Positions 31,860 through 43,564 of a stretch of 64,000 bases of DNA are shown here, in pieces (position 1 is the stretch's first letter; each line of letters opens with the position of its first letter). Source of the stretch: Haliotis asinina (lineage: Eukaryota; Mollusca; Gastropoda; Lepetellida; Haliotidae); contig NC_090291.1 in assembly GCF_037392515.1 (NCBI RefSeq), positions 26,336,001 to 26,400,000 of the forward strand, read 5' to 3'. Below the pieces are notes generated by a model. It saw only the letters and a program-made list of their open reading frames with translations. It made no database searches and had not been told where the DNA came from. A program made the translations under genes and the position numbers.

Positions 31860-32590
31860 GCTGATCAAAAGGATTTTGCATGAACTTAACGATTTCTTCC
31901 TCGGAAGCGAGGTTTAGTCGAAGTGACAATATTATCGTAAGTAATATTATATCGATCCCCGCCTCGCTTCCAAGAGTGAAATTGTTATGTTATAAGCAAT
32001 GTCATGTAAAATCCTAATGTCCATCAATAAAATACATATTTTACTACCAGTGAAAAGTAATTTTGATTTTGTAAGTCGGCGAAAACAATCTTAAATGGCA
32101 TTTACCCTCAGACAGGGCGCAGCCATTTTTGAAAATCGTGAAGTCACGGACTAAAGTCACATAGAATTGTTGAGATTATTTTTTTTTCATCAAGTTAGAA
32201 CATCAAAACTACTTTTTACTAGTAGTCATATGTGTATTTGAATCATAACCAAAAGGATTTTGCATAACACAACTTGCAACACAACGACTTCTTTCACGGA
32301 AGCAAGGTGGAGGTCGAAGTGACATTAATATTGCAAGTACGTAATATTATATTGACCTCCACCTCGCATTCCAAAAGTGAAATTGGTATGTTATAACCAA
32401 TGTCATGCAAACTCCTATTGTCCATCAATAAAATACATGTTTTACTACCAGTAGAAGGTAATTAATTTTGCTTTTGTACGTCAGTGAAAACAGTCCATTT
32501 GAATTAATGAGATTATGGTTTGTTTTCATCAAGTTAGAAAAGCAAAACTACTTTTTACTAGTAGTTAAATATGTATTTGAATCGTGACCA
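31860..32590 (+). repeat. Tandem pair of hairpin-containing repeats (~340-390 bp each)
   Basis: Each unit opens with AAAGGATTTTGCAT and contains an inverted pair (GGAAGCGAGG ... CCTCGCTTCC in unit 1; GGTGGAGGTCGAAGT ... GACCTCCACC in unit 2) around AATATTA, then GTGAAATTG, TAATGTCCATCAATAAAATA-like and TTTTACTACCAGT. A third start follows at about 32590. It is probably a foldback element copied in tandem. Confidence 0.7.
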
Positions 32591-32610
32591 AAAGGATTTT
32601 GCATGACACA

Positions 32611-32740
32611 AGATACTAATGACGTTGTCAAGCACGTTTCCACATAGATACTAATGTCGTTGTCAAGCACGTTTCCACATAGATACTAATGTCGTTGTCA
32701 AGCACGTTTCCACATAGATACTAATGTCGTTGTCAAGCAA
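32611..32740 (+). repeat. 35-bp tandem repeat, about 3.7 copies
   Basis: Unit AGATACTAATGTCGTTGTCA plus AGCACGTTTCCACAT, with starts at 32611, 32646, 32681 and 32716. Nearly identical copies, so recent. Confidence 0.93.
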
Positions 32741-32844
32741 AGTTGTATATCCATAAATCATAGCCCTCACTCTTCATCTGCTCAACTTCTAGAATACCTA
32801 TCAAAGAAGTAGACATTTTGTAGTTTGCCTATATGAATCATAAT

Positions 32845-33860
32845 TCGTACGCACGCCCTAGTGTGTGTCATCTGTATCATTACACTTCACGACGAAAACA
32901 ATGATTCTGGTGAAAGCTACGGCAACTTAATAAAAACAAAATGCAAACATTAAAATTAAAGCAAAGTTTAGGAAAGTTAAAGTTATAGGTGCAATGTCAG
33001 GCTATTACCTTGTTCGAGGAATATATCCAGCAATATCCACAAAAACGAGTGATACATAATTCATCTGCAGATTTCCCAAGTGTTTTCCTAATATACGAAA
33101 ACGTGATGTATCGTTTCAGGTTTTTCACATTGCTGTATAGTCTCATTGGTCACCCAAGATAGCACACTTGGCAACTAATTGCATAATGTGTGTCATGCTT
33201 TTAAAAAAGTAATTTAGTTAGCCAATAATGAGCAACCAATCAATGTATTGGCGGCTAATGCTTTGAAAGAAGGGTGTCGTTTTTACATAGACACAGACAC
33301 GACAGTGTATTCAGTATAGATTAGTAAATGTACATACATAAACACTACCTTTTGACAAATCCCCATTTAAATCCGCATAAAAGTAATTAATAAATCAGCG
33401 TGTTATCGGTGTTATCCTTTGATTGATCCAGACACACAAAATGCCAAATGGGGGCCTTTGTCATTAATCTAAGTGGCATTACCACTAATTATACCTGTAA
33501 TAAATTCCTTAACTGAGCATCAAGTGAATGGTGACAAATAACGTGTAGGTTTATACCACCTAACACAGATTACAACCTAGCAACACCAAGTGATTTTGAC
33601 AGAATCGTAAATGAAAACAAGGGTTGTAACTCGGAAACTAGGCAAAGCAGGAGACAAAACTAAATGATAGTAGATTGTGAGACCATAAAGCTTTCATTTT
33701 TCACAACAGCTGTCGCGATTTCAGGTTTGTACAACCTGTAAACGAAATAGTTTACCCCTTGACATATAGATGAATACTGCACAGACCCTCATAGCTATAC
33801 CTACTATTACGTCACCGAGACGCGCCGTTCTGATTTGTTGGAATTTCGTTTGCGGCTAAA
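32845..33860 (-). mobile_element. Inverted partial copy of the TTAA element at 38408-40531
   Basis: The complement of this region runs collinearly with 38.45-40.08 kb: CTAGTGTGTGT near 32860, AAAACAAAATGCAAA near 32936, ATAGCACACTTGGCAACTAATTG near 33161, TAATGAGCAACCAATCAATG near 33224, TTTTGACAAATCC near 33349, CAAATGGG, GGTGACAAATAACGTGTAG near 33529. Neither AGGGGCACTGATGCG terminus is present, so it is truncated or degraded. Confidence 0.7.
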
Positions 33861-34065
33861 AATTGTGCACTGTTGTCAAAAAGGTCGATTTTAGATAATT
33901 AAAGGTCGAAATGAGCAGTTTTGATGACGGGGTTTCATTTATAACGATGTCAATGAATGATTTATGCATTTGCACCCTCTAGAGTATATGTGATCTTTAA
34001 GAGGTCTGATTCACACCTTCATCCTGTTATGTGGGACAACGTTCAGGATCATCCCTCAACCTTCA

Positions 34066-36860
34066 ATCAATCAATCAGTCAATCAGTTTATTGCATGAAG
34101 GCCAAGCCCATATACAAAATATATATGTATAGTATGTACAACACATACAACATATGACACACGTTACAGTGAATCTCTTCTCAGTATGAGCGCGTGGTGA
34201 ATAAATAGAGCTGCCTCATGTTGTAATAGGGATGCTTTACTTGAAAGTATTGAATAAAGTTTCTAGCAAGTCTTTGAAGGGCATTTAGAAGTGAAATGCA
34301 TAAGAATGAAGATTTTATGGATATCAACTTCTTTATATGAGAACACAACGTTTCGGAGTTAATGCTTACTCCTACTCCTGATGAAGCAGTAAGCATTAAC
34401 TCCGAAACGTTGTGTTCTCATATAAAGAAGTTGATATCCATAAAATCTTCATTCTTAAAGTTTCTAGCATTCTTGTATGATCGTAACCATCGCGGGAAAT
34501 ATATCTGCCTTAAATCATTATATACAGGACAAATAAATAAAGAGTGAAATTCATTCTCAACAGTTTTACAGAATGGACAGAGCCTTTGTGATTTTATAAT
34601 AGATGAACTCATTTAGACCAGGCGTATGAAAGCTTTACGAAGGTTTGCATTACGTAGGTTGTATATATAGATACGACTCAGGTTCAAGTGGAGATTTAAA
34701 CTCCCGATAACATTTCTTGAACTTTCAGATAGAGATGTGTTTGAAGATATCGATAGCCCTGGTACGAAAATGTCTGACAAATGTATTAACATCGCCCAGG
34801 GTTTGGGATAACCAGACAAATCCAAAGCCGCATCTAACCAAAGGACTACGAATAGGGGTCGCCCAAGTGTTTTTACCAATATTATCAAGATGAACAGTCA
34901 TATTGTAGGTTTTTTAGGCAGACGACGTTCTGGCATATTTATTACTTTACACCAGTACTTTATACAGCATGAGTAAGAAATTATGTACAAAGGGAATCTC
35001 CCACATTCACCATACTGTCGTAGACATACCAACATTTAAAAACTTTTTACATGCGAGAAGGTGAACCTTTTCAATGACATAAAATTCCCTGAAGCCCCAG
35101 ATTTCATGTCCATAGAGGAGAATAGGCTGCTCTTGGGAATCAAACAACTTTAAAAATATGCTGGGACCAACAACCACCAACTTCGGTATAACAGAGAGCA
35201 ATTGTAGTAAAGCTTTCCCCCCTCTACTTGCCAAATTAATAATATATTTATTCAGGTTTAGTGTATGTGTAAACAAAATCCTTAGATATTCATATTCGTT
35301 AACAACGGTCATACCTTCACCTTTAAAGTATCATTTCTCTATAGCTGCCGTTGGGCCACCCTTACGAAAAACAACAATTTTGGTCTTTTCAAGATTAACA
35401 TCAAGTCGCCAGTTATCTGAATAATGTGATAGTCTATTAATTTGCCCCTGAAGGCCCATAACAGCGCTTGACTTTAGGACACATCGTCGGCAAAAATTAA
35501 AATAAAGAGTTCAACAAGATCAGGGGATAATTGGATGCCAGAGTTTATAATGTCAAAATATAGTTCGTTGATAAAGAATGAAAAGCGTATGGGGCTTAGA
35601 ACACAGCTTTGTCGTACACCAACAGGGCAGTCAAAACAGTCACTGAAAACATTATCACATCGAACGTAAGACTTTACATTTGAATACATTGATCTGATAA
35701 TATCAAACATTTTGCCTTTAAGACCCTTATTTCTAAGACATTTCCACAGTTTATTTCTATCTACAGAATCAAACGCCTTTCTAAAATCAACAAAAGCTAC
35801 ATACAATTTTCTTTACCTAAATGTTTAACATCGCTCAACTACTGAGTATAGAGTAAAAATATGATCAAAGGTTGAGTATTCTTTTCTAAACCCAGCTTGT
35901 GAATCTGGAATCAAGCGTTTCATATTTGACCACTGTGTTAGCCTATTATTGATAACAGATACAAACGTTTTACCAACGACACTTGTCAGAGAGGTGCCCC
36001 GATAATTGTCAGGGGCATTTGTGTTTCCATTTTTAAATACTGGAACAATTATTGATTTAGCCCATTCAGACGGGAAACATCTAGAGTCAAATACCAGGTT
36101 AAAGCTTTTAACAAGGAGCGTCGTTATCTCAGGCAAGGCAATTTTGATCATCTCTGGAATAACACTGTCCGCACCAGCAGACTTCCCAGCTTTAAGACGA
36201 GATAGAGCGTTAACTATTTCTAATTCTGCAATAGGAAATTCATGTAGAGACTTATCAACATCACTAAACTCGTCACATCCATTATCTGTATCTACTGAGT
36301 CATCATGTGCATCATAGATAATATCTTCCTTAGAAAACAAGTCCCTGAAGTGGCAACACCATTCTGCCTCTGATATACCCGATAAGGGTGGGGAGCCTCT
36401 TTGGAGGGTGCGAATATTTTGCCAAAATAGTCTTGGACTGTGGAGGTACTATTCAGTCGAGATAGCCTCGTGTTTTGCACTTCACGCTTGAAAACTCTAC
36501 AATCACTCTTACACTTATTTCTGATTTTACAATACCTTCTACGATTCTGCACAGAGCGATAACGTCTAAACTGCCTAAGGGCCTTCCGAGATTCCGATCT
36601 AGCTACAATACACTCCTCGTTGAATTTCGGTTTACGGTTTAGATCACTTATATAAACTGTCTCCTCATACAAGCTGCCGAATCTGAAATACACTTTCTAA
36701 AATTGTCTATGCCCTCTTCAAGAGCAGTCTCTGATTTACTAAATCTTAACTCTTTATTTTCATCTAGACTTCCTTTGAGAAACATTATATAATCATCCTG
36801 CTCAAGGAAGGTGGATGTTACCTGATGACATGTCATTATGCACTGTTTCTCCATGCTACA
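34066..36860 (-). mobile_element. Non-LTR (LINE) retrotransposon, 5'-truncated, reverse transcriptase decayed
   Basis: Read on the - strand from 36854: a linker region, then RT blocks KAGKSAGADSVIPEMIK, NYRGTSLTSVVGK and PDSQAGFRKEYST (36340-35825), AFVDFRKAFDSVDRNKLW, CPVGVRQSCVLSPIRFSFFI and the catalytic IFADD (35806-35474). Then comes a C-terminal region with EYLRILF and QPILLYGHEIWG (35312-35007) and a zinc-knuckle-like CPFCKTVENEFHSLFICPVY (about 34580-34521). The endonuclease domain is absent. The 3' end is AATAAACTGATTGACTGATT with a TGAT-type tail near 34066. The layout suggests the CR1/L2 group. Frameshifts split it, and a palindrome has inserted at about 34302. Confidence 0.82.
34302..34456. 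repeat. Perfect 69-bp-arm palindrome (foldback insertion) inside the LINE
   Basis: 34302-34370 and 34388-34456 are exact reverse complements over 69 bp, around a 17-bp spacer CCTACTCCTGATGAAGC. The arms contain TTTATGGATATCAACTTCTT and ACAACGTTTCGGAG. AAAGTTTCTAGCA occurs at 34256-34268 and again at 34457-34469, a candidate 13-bp target duplication enclosing 34269-34456. Confidence 0.95.
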
Positions 36861-37956
36861 GAATATAGCTGGCCGGCGGTACTAACAGTGTCAATATGGG
36901 ATTTCTACTGAAGTCACGGCCTGTGACAACTATCAATAGAACTCTCGCGGAAACTTGAGACTGTTTACAGGTATTGATTGGTCTCGTGATGGGATCTAAT
37001 ATGTTTTTATCGCATTACTTTTGCGTTTCATTACTGTAAATGATACCTGGTCCTTCCTGTTTTTGGAGATTACAGGATAGTGATCATGTCGACATTGTAG
37101 GCGTTTAGACCGACAGCTCCACGTAACAGGCATCAGCCTAAAGTCTGGGCTGTTTCTGTTAGTCTTCTTTGAGTGACCATATCAGTAACAGTCCCAGTCT
37201 CAACATCTGAGATTGGAACAACTTTAAAACCTTCCTCAAAACAATCGCTAAAGAAAACTAGCAGATGCAGATAGCCGAGTCTCCGAGGCAAGTCATCAGG
37301 AAAACAGAGATCAAGGCCCTTGTTTCCTGTCAATCTACAAAGTACTCACGGACCACCATCTTCCAGTCATCTCGCCTCTGTAATTTGTGTTCTCTATCCA
37401 TCATGCCATAAAAATATATTACGTTCAATAAATTGCAGATTTATTATATGTATTAGCATGATGATAACGAAAGGTGTTATCAATAATCGTATATATAAAC
37501 ATCGAAACATTCGGAATGCTATACATCACAAGGGACAAATATTACAAAACATTCAAGGACATTTTTTATAATATTAATTATATAATCATTGGTTTTTTCT
37601 GTAAAGAGATAGCTTTCTTAAAGGCCACATGCAACCAAAAAATCAAGCATAATTAAAACACATTTTTCACTTATTCATGACATATAATATACATTGCTGC
37701 TTTTAAAAAAACAAATAAACAAAATTATAAGCGTACAATCGCGATTCAAATGTGCAATATTTTGTACTTGGGCTTACTTCCCCCGAAACGAAGCCCTCGG
37801 GAGACCGAACCCAGTCATAGCGGGTGGATATGCACTCAAGTGTAACGACGGCTTCCGATTGGCTGTTCCATTTGCTGATATGCAGAGGGTTCATTGTGTG
37901 TACAGAAAGATGATCTGTTTGATGGGCATGTTAGAAGTATAGCCAGTCACCAGAAA
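36861..37956. other. Intergenic, nothing recognised
   Basis: AT-rich; short open frames only. Confidence 0.4.
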
Positions 37957-38075
37957 GTAAGATTCTTTATGGATAACAACTTCTTTTTGTGTACTTGATG
38001 CGTCGTTTCAGTATGGATACATACACTGTTGTCAAACAAAATCATATACACTAAAAGAAGTCGTTATCCATGAAG
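37957..38075. repeat. Diverged foldback repeat, same family as 34302
   Basis: The left arm GATTCTTTATGGATAACAAC plus TTCTTTTTGTGT and right arm (complement CATTCTTCATGGATAACGAC plus TTCTTTTAGTGT) pair imperfectly around a CGTTTCAGTATGG centre. Confidence 0.75.
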
Positions 38076-38407
38076 AATGTATATAGAGATGTTGGGTTTG
38101 GAAAATACATGTTCTCTGAATTTTCGTTCGATCCAATCAAAAATTATCTCAGCAGAGATGGTGAACTGGAAACTGTCGTTCGTCCAAGTACAAAGCAGGA
38201 CTTGAAGCTGACAAGAGTTTGCACCAGTTTCCGTCAGATCCAGTCATCCGAAAAAAATGAATGTAGTTTCTTTGCAACCCACAGACATAAAAACATGTCA
38301 TGTGTATCACACGTGCCTAGTTACATAATGTGGCTGACACGGGACTCGGGTGCACGAGTCATAAATCATCTTATTTTCTTTATGTCGTATAGTCTGATAG
38401 GTGTTAA

Positions 38408-40531
38408 AGGGGCACTGATGCGGAACGAATAATGTTTCTCGCCAACGGTCTAATTACGAAACCAAACCGCAAATTGGTCAGCGCCCGCTCCTTCGACCGT
38501 GACGGACAAAGGAACTGGGCTCCTGTCCATATTAGCACAATTTCTTCGCCTAAACAGTCAGTCAGCCCGAAGTCGCGGTGGCTGAGCGGGCTAGGCGGTT
38601 GACTTTGTGTGCTGGCGATTAGGTGCCTGACTCTGAGGGTGCGGGTTCGAATCCCGGATGGGACTCAACCGAAAAAAGTCCTAGAATTTGTACTTTACTA
38701 AGAAAGTGAAATCCCAAATATGACATATGTTGCATCCATGGTATTCCTTGTCTGATCGTAACCAAATATCCCAGCAGTGTAGTTCTTTTCGGATGCTTGG
38801 ATGGTATAGTTACTGATCCAATTTCATCCTATTTCTGTGTTTTTAACCTCGATATTTAATCATGTTACATGAAAATATGATGTCTACAGGCACGTAGCAA
38901 GCCATTTGTTTCAGTATGGAAGATTGCAAAGCTTTACATATAGGTAGTTTTGAGTGTTGGTTCAGCTGTGATAGCAAATATCATACGTCAATTTTGGTAG
39001 CTATGGTAGCTACAATGGTTTATTATTTATGATAATAAAAACACACGGTTGATTTATTTGAATTCGTAAACAAAAAACGATGACTTTGCCTTTGGTAGAG
39101 AAATCTGAAAATTTTCTTACGTAAAAACCCCTTATTTCACCTATTTACCCAAGTACACAGCAAATGCCTGTGTGTATTCCTTATGTAACGAAATTCCGTC
39201 GGTATCTGCAAAACAGTTTCGGCCCATAAGTGTTTTCAGGCTGCATGCGACACAGAGATTACATCTTCCTTGCTGTAACTCGCGTTTGAATCTACACGTG
39301 TTATTTGTCATCCTTCTCTTGATGGTCAATTAACGAATTTATAACAGGTATAATTAGTAGTAACACCACTTCGGTTACTCAACAAAGGTTCCCATTTGGC
39401 ATTTCTCCTGTCTGGAGTAAATACTCAACATTATAAATTAAGGTCTGTAATTGCAAATGTATTGTATGTTATGTAATATGTGCATGTAAGTGATGCAAGA
39501 GTGTTTATCAGCTGAGTTGCAAAAACAAACATCGATCAAAGGATTAACCGATAACACACTGATTGATTAATTACTTTTATCTCCTAGCGGATTTGTCAAA
39601 AGGCAGTGTGTGTAGATGACTACACCCTGTCGTAAAGAGTGAGTGCAAAAACAACATCCTCCCTTCAAAGAATTAACCACCCTTGCGCTCATTGATTGAT
39701 TGTTCATTATTGGTTAACTAAATTACTTAGAATAGTGGACATCATACAATTAGTTGCCAGGTGTGCTATCTTGGGAGACCAATGAGAGGTTTATCTGGTT
39801 TTCACTAACGAAAGACGTGAAACGATGTGTTACTTTTTCGCAAACTAGACAGTTGTAAGACGCGACACAGAGCATGATTATTTACCAGCTGCAGATGAAT
39901 GGAATACGATTTCTTTTACGTGGATATTGATGGATGCATTCCTTAACAAGGTAGTAGCCTGACATTGTTGCTATAAAATTAGTCTGTTTTACATTCATTA
40001 TTTGCATTTTGTTTTAATTTATTTGTTGTAGCATTCAGCAGAATCTGTATGACAGAAAACACACACTAGATCGCGCATGTGTGTGAAATAGGATCCACAT
40101 TGACAATGTATAAATGTTGCTGTTATGTTAGAAATTTACTATGAGTATAAGCAAATCGTGTGTTCTTTTATTAATTTTCAGAATCATACAAATATGACAA
40201 TAAACTAATCAGGGTTATGAGACAAAATATAGAGACGTACATTGGCTTCGTTATTTTTCTGTCCTAATAGTTTTTTACCATTTCTACCACTGGCAGATGA
40301 TTAACCTTCAAAGTGTTTCATTTGTTTTCATAATACATTTGTAATGAAGTACAAATGACTTCACCTCAGTTGATCTGTCTATAATTAAACTATCAATTGC
40401 GCTTACGGACTGCGCAGCAGAGGTCACGAACCAGTCACGAATTCTGGGATATCATCCGGGTACTCACGGGGAAAAAAACAATAACAAAAGTTTACACCAG
40501 TCCACGGAAATTGCCTCGCATCAGTGCCCCT
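38408..40531 (+). mobile_element. TTAA-flanked non-autonomous DNA transposon
   Basis: The termini are perfect 15-bp inverted repeats, AGGGGCACTGATGCG, flanked by TTAA on both sides (38404-38407 and 40532-40535). TTAA targets are used by piggyBac and Kolobok families; which one is open. No transposase frame is recognisable in the 2.1 kb. A tRNA-derived SINE lies inside at 38571. Confidence 0.75.
38571..38800 (+). mobile_element. tRNA-derived SINE
   Basis: The head looks like a tRNA: AGTCGCGGTGGCTGAGCGGG (A box, leucine/serine-type) and GGTGCGGGTTCGAATCCCGG (B box), ending TGGGACT that partly pairs with AGTC at the start. The body continues GTACTTTACTAAGAAAGTGA to ACATATGTTGCATCC and is shared with 13896-14060, so this is a repeat and not a tRNA gene. 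The 3' end is uncertain. Confidence 0.72.
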
Positions 40532-40535
40532 TTAA

Positions 40536-41300
40536 GTTCAAATTGCACGTGGTCAATGATTGAAGCTGTGTATTGCATGTTGTCTTAGCAGACGGGCAGG
40601 CAGACATATAGGCGTGAATAATCCAGACACTGGGCTTTCTCTGTGACAGAGACTGCTTACCACAATCAACAATTTTTTTTACATAACGAGTACATTATTT
40701 ACTTGTTTGTGTACACAACCAACATTAGACTACTGCTCACAACCTCAGACGCTGGGCATGCATACTGTTTCAAGCTCCACGAACCTATTCACTGCGCATG
40801 CGTAATGGACGCAGCGCAGCAAAGCTATTGAAACCAGTTTTCCCCCAGCGCTGGGGGGAATTTAGTGAAAAGTTTGAACTCCGATTTCGCGGGCTTTTTT
40901 TTCATCGCGATTTTTTCAACTTTATAGGTTGAATTGGCATTTTTGATGATTTGTTTCGGTAAGTGCATACCGAAAGGTACCAGAATCTGCAAAGTTGTGT
41001 TTTACGTTGCATGTTACATTTAACTGAATTTTGATATATGTTTTGTAAATAGATGCAGGTTTATAATTGCTAGTTCGGGTTATCAGCTTGGATTGTTAGA
41101 GGCTGTATCCTCAAAGGGGGGTAAGGAACAGTAAAGTTATTGTCCTCCTGCGAGGGTACTTAAGTCCCAAAACTTTCAAAGTTAAATTTAAACTTACCAG
41201 ATTTGCAAGCGAAGTATTTTTGTTCTTCTAACATTGGACTTAACTGTTCCTAATATCCCCAGCGGCTTTAGTGATGATGTAAATCAAACTATAAAAATTA
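40536..41300. other. Intergenic, nothing recognised
   Basis: No motif or repeat relation seen. Confidence 0.4.
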
Positions 41301-41304
41301 GTAT

Positions 41305-41520
41305 GGTGATCTACCTTTAGTTGCTGGTGATCTGTAGCCCAGTTTTATGTTGTACTGTTCTCTATAATAATGTCGTTTCATAAATGCATGCTTGTTTTAC
41401 CTTCTCTGTGATGCTCTAGTATTTGTATTGTTTGTTATTTTATTTAATTTTATGCATTTTTATGCTGAAATACATATATTGCCGACATGACGATATTAAC
41501 TCACCCACCCACTCGCTCGG
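41305..41520 (+). repeat. Dispersed repeat, second copy of 9845-10125 family
   Basis: TATGGTGATCTACCTTTAGT, TGTAGCCCAGTTTTAT, then TATTGCCGACATGACGATAT and a degenerate tail TAACTCACCCACCCACTCGC. Confidence 0.55.
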
Positions 41521-42420
41521 ACTGCTATACACATTCATTGTCAGCTCGGAAAGGCGATTCTTGCAATAAATAAGGAATCCCTGAACACGCGTGAGGGATT
41601 TTATGCCGCGTCTTTCAGTATTCGGGTAAATTAGCAACGCCTTGTCGTTACCAACCAGCAAGAAATGTCGCTGAACAGCGTGGAGATAAAGATGAAAGCA
41701 CCATTGTCTTCATGATCGAATGCAATCGTTTTAGAAGATAGTATGCCAGTACCTGTCCAGGTTTCAGAAAACAAAACAGTGTGTATTGTTATTGTCTCTT
41801 TAATCTAGAAATTCTGTATTACAACTGCAATCATTGTTTTGAAGCAAGCTTGCCTATCATGCTCAAGTGTATATATAATGGAGTTTATGTGAGCAGGATC
41901 CTCCATTGTACATTATCAAGCGGCCTCAGTGTATATACAAGTATACAACTTACACGTAACAGTGAAATGTGCAGCTGAATAACCCGATTACCAATTTCCT
42001 TGAAAAGGCAGCAGTTTCCTCTATTTCTGTGTCGCCTGTTTATGCTGAGTTACACACGGACATGTAGTTGAAAAGAAAAAAGAGGTCACATGTACCTATT
42101 GTCTCAATACGCATGAACGGGATGAAACAGACATATTCGGATCACATAGATTGGTTATCACCACACTTGAGATATTGTATCTGGTCAGCAATAATGACAG
42201 ATGTAGCCAAACATGAATCTGAGGACATTACTATTAATCAACATATTTATGCAACAATGTCAGAAACTGGGGAAAGAGAATACAATACCTAGAAAGTGTT
42301 GAGGTAGGAACCTTTTGCAATTTGTCTTTTAATGAATAGTGATAACCGATTTGTGTATTCTTTGTAGTTTCCAGAAACCACGTGACTAAATATCCCATGG
42401 ACTACATACATCCTGCAACA
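41521..42420. other. Intergenic, nothing recognised
   Basis: Short frames without domains. Confidence 0.4.
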
Positions 42421-42424
42421 TGTC

Positions 42425-43560
42425 CATCCATATTATAATATCACATGAAAGTACCATATGAAAAACAACTGAACAAGAACATTTTCGTTATTACTTTGTA
42501 ACAAAGATATATAAGCATATTCGGGCTGCTTTGCAAGAAAATGGTCCGGTATGAATTTCTGTCTTAATTCATGATAACAAGGACATATTAACGTAAAATG
42601 GATTTCATTCTCTAACCTTATGTTACATAAGGGACAGTATCGACTTTCTTTCTCGACAGAGGTTTTTCTACCCTCATTAATCATTAAAGATAATAAACCT
42701 AAACGGTATTTTACGAACATTGTTCGTAAACTATACGTTGTAATTATTGATAAATATTTTTCTGGTTGGAGTAACGTTTTGAACATCCTGTAATATTCAT
42801 ATCAAGAGCTTGAATCTAAGGTGGATTTCCATTCTTGATTATACATATCTATTAATCTAACGCGAAATTCATTTATGAACCCATTCATATCGCCAACTGT
42901 CTGGCACAACCATATGAAACCGAAACCGTGAGAAAATAATAAATTTCTGATATCAGTTACCCAAGTATGTTTTCCCACACTGTCCAGATTTAAGAGCATA
43001 TTATAAGCTAATTTAGGCAGACGTTGTTCGTGCATATTTAGAATCATAAACCAATATTTTAAACATCTTACTTGTGAATTAATATATAAAGGAAATCTAC
43101 CACATTCACCATATACCATGCAATTGGGTGTCTTTAGGCTTACATTGAGGTACTTTTTACAGGCTAAAAGATGAACTCTCTCAATACAACCGAACTGCCA
43201 AAAACCCCTTATTTCAGATCCATATAGCAGAATGGGTTGGATCTGAGTATTAAATATCTTAAAATACACATTGGGTGACATGGTCCCAACTTGATGTAAA
43301 ACCGATAAAACGTGTATTAAAGCTTTTTTTCCACGTAAAGCTAAGTTCTGAGTGCATTTAAACAAACTCATTCTATTTGAAAACAAAAATCCTAGGAAAG
43401 TATACTGATCGGATATATTAATCATTTCACCATCATAAAACCATCGTATAATGCAAAATATAACATCCAAACGCGACTTTGTTTCATGCAGAAAGTGATA
43501 CAAATCCACGCCAAGCTTAATATGTTTGGAGTGTTTGTTAAGAAATTGTGAACAGTTGCC
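42425..43560 (-). mobile_element. Second LINE copy of the same family, heavily 5'-truncated
   Basis: Only the part after the RT catalytic core remains. On the - strand it reads RWFYDGEMINISDQYTFLGF, IQPILLYGSEIRGFWQFGCI, ERVHLLACKKYLNV, MVYGECGRFPLYI, then after a frameshift CPLCNIRLENEIHFTLICPC and YHELRQKFIP. These are collinear with the copy at 34066-36860 but more open (269 and 117 codons), so this copy may be younger. Confidence 0.8.
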
Positions 43561-43564
43561 GCGT

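Noticed and set aside
38070..38432. 120-codon + strand frame
   Set aside because: Starts in a foldback repeat arm and ends at the TTAA element terminus; no recognisable domain.
38571..38665. tRNA gene with A and B boxes
   Set aside because: The acceptor stem pairs poorly, and the same sequence with its 3' body recurs at 13896, so it is a tRNA-derived SINE.
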